This document shows, piece by piece, positions 5,035 to 12,518 of a stretch of DNA of 12,518 nucleotides. The stretch is taken from NCBI GenBank assembly GCA_041665185.1, contig JBAYJH010000129.1, forward strand, positions 1 to 12,518, written 5' to 3'. The position numbers and the translations under genes were made by a program. This DNA is from JACRAR01 sp041665185 (lineage in GTDB: Bacteria > Pseudomonadota > Gammaproteobacteria > Burkholderiales > Rhodocyclaceae). The notes beneath the pieces are model-generated. The model was not told the DNA's origin. It ran no database searches and saw only the letters and a program-made list of their open reading frames with translations. The first letter of the stretch is position 1. Every line of letters starts with the position of its first letter.

Positions 5035-7329
5035 ATGAATGTCCCACTTCCTACCACTCAACCCGAAGGCGCATTGCTCGTCGCCCGCGCGCCGCTTGCG
5101 CACTTCGGCGCCTCGCTCACCAACCGCAAGCACCGCACCGAGCACATCAACAACCTCGCCGTGTCGATCAAAAATCACGAGGTTATCCAGCCCATCACTG
5201 CCCGCCCATGGCCAGTGAGCCGGCCGCAACCCGATGGCATCCTGTATGAAATCGTCGTCGGTGAAGGCCGCTGGCTGGGCTCCATCGAGGCCGGAAAGGA
5301 AGACATTCCCTTCTTCTGGCGCGATCTGTCCGACAAGGAAGCCGTCGAGCTGCAGCTGATCGAGAACCTGCAGCGCGACGACATCAGCCCACTCGAAGAG
5401 GCGCAGGGCTATCGGCGCCTGATCGACGACCACGGCCACACGGCCGACACCATCGCCGCCGAAGTCGGCAAGAGCCGCTCCGCGATCTACAACAGCCTCA
5501 AGCTGCTGGATCTGTGCCCCGCCGCCCTCAAGATCGCCCGCGACCACAACCTGGACGCCAGCCTCATGATGCTGGCCGCCCGCATCCCGGACGAGAAGCT
5601 GCAGATCGCCGCCGTCAAGGACATGGCGCCCCACTATGCCGGTGACGAAGCGATGTCTTATCGCCGCGCGCGCGACCTGATGCAGCGGCAGTACATGCTC
5701 AAGCTCGCCGAGGCGCCCTTCTCCCGCGCCGACGCCGAGCTGCTTCCCGCCGCCGGCTCCTGCCAGGCCTGCCCAAAACGCACCGGCAACAGCGCCGACC
5801 TGTTCGCCGACGTCACGAGTACAGACATGTGCACCGACCCCGGCTGCTTCGACGCGAAGAAAACCGCGCACGTCGCCAAGCAGCGCGCGCTGGCCAAGGC
5901 CAACAACATCAAGATCATCGACGGTGCCGAGGCGAAGAAGATCAAGCCCAACTCGTACAACGACGATCTCGCCGGCGGCTACATCGATCTCGACAAGAAG
6001 ATGTATTCCGACAGCAAGAACCGCACGGTGCGCCAGATCCTGGGCAAGGACGCGCCGGCCGCCGAGGCGCTGCTGATCGATCCGCACACCAAGGGCAAGG
6101 TGATCGAAGTTGTTTCGACTGCCACCATCAAGGAAAAGCTGGCGGCCAAGGGCGCGGCGGTGCCGACCGAAGTCACGCGGCGCGGCAAGAGCGATGCCGA
6201 GAAGGAAGCCGAGCGCAAGCGCAAACAGGAAGGCATCTACCGGCAGCGCCTGTTCGACAGCACCCGCGGCGCGATCGCCGTCAGCTTCGACACCCGGGAA
6301 GAAGACAGCGTGCTGGATCTGCGCGAGTTCCGCCAGGTCACCGATCTGCTGTATCACGGTCTGCAGTTCGAAGATCAGAAACGGCTGGCGCGGCTGTGGA
6401 TCGGCCCCACCGAAAAGACCGATGACCACGAGCTGGTGCGCCAACTCAAGAAGCACATCGAGGCCATGGAACGCAAGGACTGCGCCCGGCTGATGCTCGA
6501 AGCCACCCTGGTCGGCGAGATCGTGCCAGGCTACGGCAGCCACACCCCGGAGAATCTGCTGGCCACCGCCGAGGCGCTGGAGATCGACGCCGGCGCCATC
6601 AAGAAGGGCGTGATCAGCGAGATGCGCGAGAAGGCGAAGGCGAAGACCAAGCCGGCAACGAAGGCCAAAGCGACCCCGAAAGTGCAGCCGGAAACTGCAC
6701 TTCCCGCCGACGAACCACTCAAGATCGGCGACCGCGTGCGCGTCAATGACAGCGTCAAGGCCCCACTCGGGTCGGCGAATATCGGCAAGGAAGGAAAGGT
6801 CACCAGTCTCATCGGCAAGGCCTTCATGGTGACCTTCCCGAACAAGGGCATGTCCACCAGCTATGACCGCTCAGAACTCGACAAACTGCTAACCGCCAGC
6901 CCGCTGCAGGTCGGTGATAGCGTCCGGGTGAAAGACGGCGTCAAGGGCCCAACTGGCCACCTGCGCAAGTGCTGCGGGCGTGAAGGCGCAATCGAGGAGA
7001 TAAGCGAAGACGACGACGCCTACTACATCGTCCGCTTCGGCCCGAAAGCGCACGAGATTGTCACCAACCTGCGCCGGCACGAACTCGACAAGCTCTCTGC
7101 GAAACCCGTTTCTACCCCTGTCAACGCTGCGCGCGCAACCGATTTATTCGAAACGGCTGCGCCGGCTAATGCAAAAACGGAGACCCCGAAGAAGGCAACG
7201 CCGAAGAAGCCCAAGGTCAAGAGCAATCCAGCGCCGGCTTCGCCGGCGAACGAAGCGGCTGCGCCGCTTAAACCCCCGACGCTGAACCCGGTCCAAGCGT
7301 GGCCCTTCCCGATGGGTGCCCGCACATGA
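5035..7329 (+). CDS. ParB/RepB-like DNA-binding protein with Cys cluster and tandem SH3/KOW-like repeats (764 aa)
   Basis: ATG 5035 follows gaggag at 5023-5028. The N-terminal part is a ParB/Srx fold: NRKHRTEHINNLAVSIKNHE, VVGEGRW (about 75-80, in place of GERRxRA) and QLIENLQRDDISPLEEAQGY (about 107-126). An HTH follows (TIAAEVGKSRSAIYNSLKLL, about 138-157). C243, C246, C266 and C271 make a probable zinc site. A charged region rich in KAKTKPATKAK precedes two related beta modules, about 562-619 (IGDRVRVNDSVKAPLG) and 624-686 (VGDSVRVKDGVKGPTG), each ending R-x-ELDKL. The tail is Ala/Pro/Lys-rich. No partner ParA is in view, so segregation is not established; phage and conjugative elements use similar long ParB-like proteins for replication or regulation. 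It is much longer than a canonical ParB of about 300 residues. Confidence 0.85.
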   Translation: MNVPLPTTQPEGALLVARAPLAHFGASLTNRKHRTEHINNLAVSIKNHEVIQPITARPWPVSRPQPDGILYEIVVGEGRWLGSIEAGKEDIPFFWRDLSDKEAVELQLIENLQRDDISPLEEAQGYRRLIDDHGHTADTIAAEVGKSRSAIYNSLKLLDLCPAALKIARDHNLDASLMMLAARIPDEKLQIAAVKDMAPHYAGDEAMSYRRARDLMQRQYMLKLAEAPFSRADAELLPAAGSCQACPKRTGNSADLFADVTSTDMCTDPGCFDAKKTAHVAKQRALAKANNIKIIDGAEAKKIKPNSYNDDLAGGYIDLDKKMYSDSKNRTVRQILGKDAPAAEALLIDPHTKGKVIEVVSTATIKEKLAAKGAAVPTEVTRRGKSDAEKEAERKRKQEGIYRQRLFDSTRGAIAVSFDTREEDSVLDLREFRQVTDLLYHGLQFEDQKRLARLWIGPTEKTDDHELVRQLKKHIEAMERKDCARLMLEATLVGEIVPGYGSHTPENLLATAEALEIDAGAIKKGVISEMREKAKAKTKPATKAKATPKVQPETALPADEPLKIGDRVRVNDSVKAPLGSANIGKEGKVTSLIGKAFMVTFPNKGMSTSYDRSELDKLLTASPLQVGDSVRVKDGVKGPTGHLRKCCGREGAIEEISEDDDAYYIVRFGPKAHEIVTNLRRHELDKLSAKPVSTPVNAARATDLFETAAPANAKTETPKKATPKKPKVKSNPAPASPANEAAAPLKPPTLNPVQAWPFPMGART

Positions 7330-7862
7330 GCTGGATACTCACCGCGCGAGGCAAGCACTTCAGCTACCTCGACCCCCGCGCCGAGGATATCGACATCCTC
7401 GACATCGCCCAGGCGCTGGCCAACGAACCACGCTTCGGTGGCCACACCCGGCACTTCTACAGCGTGGCCCAGCACTCGTGGCTGGCCAGCCAGATCGTCC
7501 CCATCGAGCACGCCCTGGAGGCCCTGCTGCACGACGGCCACGAGGCGTATTACAAGGACATCCCGACCCCGCTGAAGGATCTGCTGCCGGACTATCGGGA
7601 ACTGGAGGATCGCGGCGCCGGCGCAGTACGCGCCGCCTTCGGCCTGCCGCTGACGATGAGCCAGGTCGTCAAGCGCGCCGACCTCATCCTGCTAGCCACC
7701 GAACGGCGCGACCTGATGCCGGCCGACGACACCCCCTGGCAGATCCTCGAAGGCATCGACCCGCTGCCACGCAGGATCACGGCCATGCAGCCGGCTCGCG
7801 CGCAGGCCATCTTCCTCAAGCGCTACATCGAAATCACCACCCACCTACGGAGGGCCGCGTAA
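7326..7862 (+). CDS. HD-domain phosphohydrolase, YfdR/YfbR-type (178 aa)
   Basis: ATG 7326 overlaps the stop of the ParB-like gene (ATGA), so I prefer it to upstream codons. The protein has FSYLDPRAEDIDILDIAQAL, then GGHTRHFYSVAQHSW (H40, H43, H50) and ALLHDGHEAYYKDIPTPLK with the metal-binding H69-D70. This pattern is that of phage and prophage HD proteins related to YfdR/YfbR 5'-deoxynucleotidases, which dephosphorylate deoxynucleoside monophosphates. A role in nucleotide pool control during element replication is likely. Position next to ssb agrees with this. The stop TAA shares one base with the ssb ATG. Confidence 0.88.
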   Translation: MSWILTARGKHFSYLDPRAEDIDILDIAQALANEPRFGGHTRHFYSVAQHSWLASQIVPIEHALEALLHDGHEAYYKDIPTPLKDLLPDYRELEDRGAGAVRAAFGLPLTMSQVVKRADLILLATERRDLMPADDTPWQILEGIDPLPRRITAMQPARAQAIFLKRYIEITTHLRRAA

Positions 7863-8314
7863 TGGCCAGCGTCAATAAAGTCATCCTCGTCGGCAACCTG
7901 GGCGCCGATCCCGACGTGCGCTACATGCCCAACGGCGACGCCGTGGCCACGCTGCGCCTGGCCACCACCGACACCTGGAAAGACAAAACCAGCGGCGAGA
8001 AGAAGGAAGCCACCGAATGGCATCGCGTGGTGCTGTTTCGCCGGCTCGGAGAAGTGGCTGGCCAGTACCTCAAGAAGGGCCGACAGGTCTACATCGAAGG
8101 CAGCCTGAAGACGCGCAAGTGGACCGACAAGGAAGGCGTCGAGCGCTACACCACCGAGATCGTCGGCGACGAGATGAAGATGCTGGGCAACAAGCCGGAA
8201 GGCGCAGCCGCAGCGCCTGCAGCAAGCCGGCCGGCCCAGGGTGCCGCACCGGCAGCCGCGCCCGCCGGCGGCGCTGGCAACTTCAACGACTTCGAAGACG
8301 ACATTCCGTTCTGA
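7862..8314 (+). CDS. ssb: Single-stranded DNA-binding protein (150 aa)
   Basis: The N-terminal OB fold has the classic opening ASVNKVILVGNLGADPDVRY, then TEWHRVVLFRRLGEVAGQYLKKG, VYIEGSLKTRKWTDKEG and RYTTEIVGDEM. A flexible Ala/Pro linker follows, and the tail DFEDDIPF is the acidic SSB tip that recruits replication and repair proteins. A ribosome-binding site (ggaggg, about 7849-7854) lies in the end of the HD gene. The length and parts are normal for a bacterial or phage SSB. It would coat ssDNA during replication of the element, and might also meet DGR cDNA, though that is speculation. Confidence 0.97.
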   Translation: MASVNKVILVGNLGADPDVRYMPNGDAVATLRLATTDTWKDKTSGEKKEATEWHRVVLFRRLGEVAGQYLKKGRQVYIEGSLKTRKWTDKEGVERYTTEIVGDEMKMLGNKPEGAAAAPAASRPAQGAAPAAAPAGGAGNFNDFEDDIPF

Positions 8315-8316
8315 TC

Positions 8317-8604
8317 ATGTGGCCCGACCTCATCAACGGCAGCATCGAACTCGTCGGCGCCGGCTTCACCTGGCGCAACTTTCAACAGCTGCGGCGCGAC
8401 CGCCAACTGCACGGCGTGTATTGGCCCACCACCGCCTTCTTTTCGATATGGGGGCTGTGGAACCTCATCTACTACCCAGCGCTCGGGCAGTGGTTCAGTT
8501 TTGCCGGCGGCGTGCTGCTGGTCGCCGGCAACGTGGCGTGGGTAGTGCTGGCGATCAGCCTGAAGATCGACCAGTCCATCGAGGAGGTATTCGATGAGCT
8601 GTGA
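8317..8604 (+). CDS. Small integral membrane protein (95 aa)
   Basis: ATG 8317 starts two bases after the ssb stop. The product begins LINGSIELVGAGFTWRNFQQL, followed by two hydrophobic segments, about 38-57 (YWPTTAFFSIWGLWNLIYYP) and about 59-82 (LGQWFSFAGGVLLVAGNVAWVVLAI), with a polar C-terminus. It resembles phage membrane proteins of unknown function that share the WPTTAFF and GLWN segments. The last codons contain the ribosome-binding site gaggaggt (8581-8588) of the next gene, which it overlaps by 11 bp. Confidence 0.8.
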   Translation: MWPDLINGSIELVGAGFTWRNFQQLRRDRQLHGVYWPTTAFFSIWGLWNLIYYPALGQWFSFAGGVLLVAGNVAWVVLAISLKIDQSIEEVFDEL

Positions 8605-8788
8605 CATCAAGCGCGCCGACGACGGCCGCATTACCGAATTCCGCTGCGGCCCGGAACCCAAGCCGACGGATCACGAATGCGACAACCGGGGACCGTTCAA
8701 GGAAATCGAATCAGGCATGGGCACGGTCCATTCCGCCACCTGCTCCATGTGCGGCCGGCCCGCCTTCAACTCCTGGGATATCTGGTGA
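8594..8788 (+). CDS. Small Cys-containing hypothetical protein (64 aa)
   Basis: ATG 8594 lies five bases after the strong gaggaggt site. The product has early cysteines (MSCDIKR, EFRCGPEP, HECDNRG) and a C-terminal SATCSMCGRPAFNSW with a CxxC pair, so a small metal-binding fold is likely. It runs into the next gene by a TGATG overlap (8786-8790). I do not recognise a named family. Confidence 0.75.
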   Translation: MSCDIKRADDGRITEFRCGPEPKPTDHECDNRGPFKEIESGMGTVHSATCSMCGRPAFNSWDIW

Positions 8789-8976
8789 TGGACGTCGTCG
8801 ATATCGCCAACGATCACCGCGACACCGAAGAGGCGCGCCGCATCAAGGCGCATCGCGACGAGGCCGCGAAAATGCCGGCCGGCGAGCCGGGCGAATGCGA
8901 ACGCTGCGGCGAGCCCAGCGGTCGCCTGGTCGGCGGCGCCTGCGCTCGCTGCCGCGATACATGGAAGCTGCCATGA
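8788..8976 (+). CDS. TraR/DksA-like small zinc-finger protein (62 aa)
   Basis: ATG 8788 shares a base with the previous stop. The product has a charged N-terminal helix (VVDIANDHRDTEEARRIKAH) and a C-terminal zinc ribbon, ECERCGEPSGRLVGGACARCRD, with the two CxxC pairs spaced as in TraR/DksA C4 fingers. Family members on phages and plasmids bind the RNA polymerase secondary channel and change promoter output. At 62 residues it is near the size of F-plasmid TraR. Assignment rests on layout and finger motif. The 3' end overlaps the next ATG (8973). Confidence 0.72.
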   Translation: MDVVDIANDHRDTEEARRIKAHRDEAAKMPAGEPGECERCGEPSGRLVGGACARCRDTWKLP

Positions 8977-9314
8977 CCACCACCGACGCCGACCTGCTGC
9001 AACACGCCGCCGACCTTCTGGTGATCGACGCCACCAGCCTGCGCGAATGCCACAACGTCGATCCGCAGCACCCGGACTGGAAGGATGAACCGGACGCCCG
9101 GGCCGCGCACGATGACGCGCTCTGCACGGCGATACGACTGCGCATGCTGGCCAAGCGCATGAAGGAATCAGGCCCGCCCTCGACCGAACTGATCCACCTG
9201 CGCGCCGTCCGCGATCTGACATACCGGATGTGGCCACACCACAGGCTGATTCTGGAGAACGCCGGCAAAGCCGCCGTGTCGCCGGCGCCGACTATGGGAG
9301 ACAAGCATGGCTGA
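8973..9314 (+). CDS. Hypothetical protein (113 aa)
   Basis: ATG 8973 overlaps the stop of the previous gene (ATGA). The product is acidic and helical: LLQHAADLLVIDATSLRE, a DPQHPDWKDEPDARAAHDDA segment, and a basic helix RLRMLAKRMKE. The 3' end overlaps the DUF5131 gene by 8 bp. I do not recognise a family with confidence. Coupling and codon use like its neighbours support a real gene. Confidence 0.72.
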   Translation: MTTTDADLLQHAADLLVIDATSLRECHNVDPQHPDWKDEPDARAAHDDALCTAIRLRMLAKRMKESGPPSTELIHLRAVRDLTYRMWPHHRLILENAGKAAVSPAPTMGDKHG

Positions 9315-10275
9315 TCACACCAAGATTGAATGGACGGACGCCACCTGGAACATCATCACCGGCTGCTCCGTTGTCTCCGCCGGCTGCAAACATTGCTACG
9401 CGATGAAGCTGGCCGGCACCCGACTGCAGCACCATCCATCACGCGCTGGCCTCACGATCGACACGGCAGCCGGCCCGGTCTGGAATGGACAAGTCCGGTT
9501 CAACAATGAATGGCTCGACCAGCCGCTGCGCTGGTGCCGGCCGCGCCGCATCTTCGTCTGCGCGCATGGCGACCTGTTCCACGAGGGTGTGCCGGACGAG
9601 TGGCTGGATCGCGTGTTCGCAATGATGGCGCTCTGCCCGCAGCACACGTTTCAGGTGCTTACCAAGCGGCCGGCGCGGATGCTCGCCTATTTGACGAAAT
9701 CCGAGATGGAAATCCGCGACGCGATCAAGTACAGCGAGTTCGCGCCAGCAATGCGGTGGCCGCTACCGAACGTGCATCTCGGCGTATCGATCGAGGATCA
9801 GCCCACGGCCGACGAACGAGTGCAGCAGCTCCTGCAGACGCCCGCGGCGGTGCGCTGGGTCAGTGCGGAGCCGTTGCTTGGGGCTGTCGATCTGCGCCCC
9901 TATCTCGACTGGTCGTTCGCAAACGCAGACATGAGCCGTCCGGACGTGGATTGGGTCGTAGTCGGCGGCGAGTCGGGCACCAATGCGCGGCCGATGCATC
10001 CCGATTGGGTGCGCTCGCTGCGCGATCAGTGCGCGGCGGCCGACGTAGCGTTCTTGTTCAAGCAGTGGGGCGAGTTTGGCCCCGGAGAAAACGGGCATCG
10101 CGTCCCGCTTAAGAAATGGCTGGAGATTCCCAACGGCACCGCCGTTGCACGCCGCGTTCGACTGTTCGGCGACGAAGCTATCGAGGGTCATCAGCTCATG
10201 GCAAAAGTGGGAAAGCGGACCGCCGGGCGCCTGCTCGACGGAATCGAACACAACGGCTACCCGGAGGCATCATGA
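9307..10275 (+). CDS. Phage Gp37/Gp68 family protein, DUF5131 (322 aa)
   Basis: The protein opens with KIEWTDATWNIITGC and carries cysteines C20, C27 and C30 (C-x6-C-x2-C, ending HCYA), followed by RIFVCAHGDLFHEGVP, FQVLTKRPARM, VHLGVSIEDQ, RWVSAEPLLG, VVVGGESGTNARPMH and FLFKQWGEFGP. These are the family signatures of the mycobacteriophage Gp37/Gp68 group (DUF5131). The Cys cluster recalls a radical-SAM iron-sulfur site, but the spacing differs from the canonical CxxxCxxC, so enzymatic activity is only a suggestion. Length is usual. ATG 9307 overlaps the previous gene, and its stop lies in the ATGA that starts the next. Confidence 0.9.
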   Translation: MADHTKIEWTDATWNIITGCSVVSAGCKHCYAMKLAGTRLQHHPSRAGLTIDTAAGPVWNGQVRFNNEWLDQPLRWCRPRRIFVCAHGDLFHEGVPDEWLDRVFAMMALCPQHTFQVLTKRPARMLAYLTKSEMEIRDAIKYSEFAPAMRWPLPNVHLGVSIEDQPTADERVQQLLQTPAAVRWVSAEPLLGAVDLRPYLDWSFANADMSRPDVDWVVVGGESGTNARPMHPDWVRSLRDQCAAADVAFLFKQWGEFGPGENGHRVPLKKWLEIPNGTAVARRVRLFGDEAIEGHQLMAKVGKRTAGRLLDGIEHNGYPEAS

Positions 10276-10619
10276 CTCTCCTGATCGAGCGGCTTGCGCC
10301 TGCTCTTGCCCTATCGGTTCTACTGTCGGCTTGCGGCGCGCTGCCGATTGAAATCACCACTGTCGGCACGTTCATCGAAAGCGACGCGCAATGCCGGGCC
10401 GTCAATCGGAATATTTCGACCCGGCTGAATCCGGGCATGTGGATTACCGCCTGCGTCTGGCGCTGGCAGTCTCAGTGCCACGTCATCACCTCCCCCGCGT
10501 GTGCCAGTGCGAACTGCAAAGCCCATCTCGCCGACGAAATAAAGAACTGCGCAGAGCGCTACGAGGACGGCCAAAAGACCGGCATCGGGTATCTCCGCGC
10601 TGCCGAGGTCTGGCTGTGA
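10272..10619 (+). CDS. Cys-rich predicted lipoprotein (115 aa)
   Basis: ATG 10272 overlaps the previous stop. Residues 1-20 form a lipoprotein signal (LALSVLLSAC) with the lipobox LSAC, so the mature protein should be lipidated at Cys21 and anchored in a membrane. The mature part has several cysteines (DAQCRA, WITACVWRWQSQC, SPACASANC, KNCAER), suggesting periplasmic disulfides. A phage surface, exclusion or lysis-related lipoprotein is possible. No family is recognised. Confidence 0.78.
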   Translation: MTLLIERLAPALALSVLLSACGALPIEITTVGTFIESDAQCRAVNRNISTRLNPGMWITACVWRWQSQCHVITSPACASANCKAHLADEIKNCAERYEDGQKTGIGYLRAAEVWL

Positions 10620-10621
10620 TC

Positions 10622-10696
10622 ATGCGCCGCACGATCCTTTTCCTCGCCTTCCTCGTTGTTGGCCTGGCCGTGGTGTTCTCCCTCGCGGTCCAGTAA
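10622..10696 (+). CDS. Putative 24-aa single-pass membrane peptide
   Basis: ATG 10622, two bases after the lipoprotein stop, opens MRRTILFLAFLVVGLAVVFS and ends LAVQ before TAA. It is basic at the N-terminus and then wholly hydrophobic, as expected for one transmembrane helix. Close spacing to the lipoprotein suggests co-translation. No clear separate ribosome-binding site is visible, and the size leaves real doubt. Confidence 0.4.
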   Translation: MRRTILFLAFLVVGLAVVFSLAVQ

Positions 10697-10827
10697 AGCC
10701 GGTTACTTGACCATGACCCATTCCCACTCCCAAGCCACCGGCCGCGACATGCTGATTCGGCTCATCGCCGAACGTGTCGTCGCGGAGTGGCTTGCCGAGC
10801 AGGCACCCAAGACGGACAATGCGCCGC

Positions 10828-12472
<1,645 letters not shown>

Positions 12473-12485
12473 TCAGAGAACGGCG

Positions 12486-12515
12486 ATTATAGATGGAATT
12501 GCGGCAGTGCGTCAA
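12486..12515 (-). promoter_or_regulatory. Sigma-70-type promoter of tRNA-fMet
   Basis: On the minus strand a -35 TTGACG (12510-12515) and a perfect -10 TATAAT (12486-12491) are separated by 18 bp. The -10 ends 13 bases before the tRNA 5' end at 12472, a normal position for stable RNA. It drives the tRNA away from the host side and toward the element. Confidence 0.88.
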
Positions 12516-12518
12516 CGC

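Noticed and set aside
5017..6543. Long minus-strand open frame (508 codons) opposite the ParB-like gene
   Set aside because: The plus strand has a strong ribosome-binding site and recognisable ParB, HTH and Cys motifs; the minus frame has none.

Overview
The window is one end of an integrated mobile element, most likely a prophage or phage-like integrative element. The host is probably a GC-rich proteobacterium (beta or gamma). This rests on high GC, an almost gapless run of plus-strand genes linked by ATGA-type stop/start overlaps, phage-type small genes, and a large serine recombinase running into an initiator tRNA-fMet(CAU) gene on the opposite strand at the right edge. The host lineage is inferred from sequence style, not from a marker gene.

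Positions 1-4224 hold a complete diversity-generating retroelement (DGR) with two target genes and one template. The target proteins have a C-type-lectin/formylglycine-generating-enzyme (FGE)-like fold. Target 1 is cut off by the window start (1-309) and target 2 is complete (1065-1757). Each ends in a 115-bp variable repeat (VR1 173-287, VR2 1621-1735). The single template repeat (TR, 2672-2786) is the same length. VR1 differs from TR at 17 positions and VR2 at 16, and all 33 differences fall on TR adenines, the hallmark of adenine-directed mutagenic retrohoming. A hairpin follows each VR at nearly the same distance (33-34 bp). The accessory protein (1803-2648) looks like a MutS domain-I-like module fused to an Avd-type helical bundle. 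The reverse transcriptase (3238-4224) has the DGR-type IGNLTSQ and YVDD motifs. A zinc-finger/coiled-coil gene lies between TR and the reverse transcriptase, and four small hypothetical genes lie between the two targets. Structured segments flank TR: a 12-bp perfect inverted repeat in the 3' end of the avd fusion, and three GC-rich hairpins in the roughly 140-nt spacer after TR.

Positions 4221-9314 look like a phage DNA-metabolism and regulation block: a Myb/SANT-like DNA-binding protein, a long ParB-like protein with a Cys cluster and two SH3/KOW-like repeats, an HD phosphohydrolase of the YfdR/YfbR type, a single-stranded DNA-binding protein, a small membrane protein, two small zinc-ribbon-like proteins (one resembling TraR/DksA) and a hypothetical protein.

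Positions 9307-12417 carry a Gp37/Gp68 (DUF5131) protein, a Cys-rich lipoprotein, two tiny ORFs and the large serine recombinase, whose last codons are antisense to the tRNA 3' end. The tRNA and its promoter (12396-12515, minus strand) are the chromosomal integration target.

Working model: a transcript through avd-TR-spacer supplies template RNA. The reverse transcriptase with the MutS-like/Avd protein makes adenine-mutagenised cDNA, which replaces VR1 and VR2 at sites set by a 14-bp adenine-free match and a downstream hairpin. This diversifies two ligand-binding proteins carried by an element that moves by serine recombination at tRNA-fMet.
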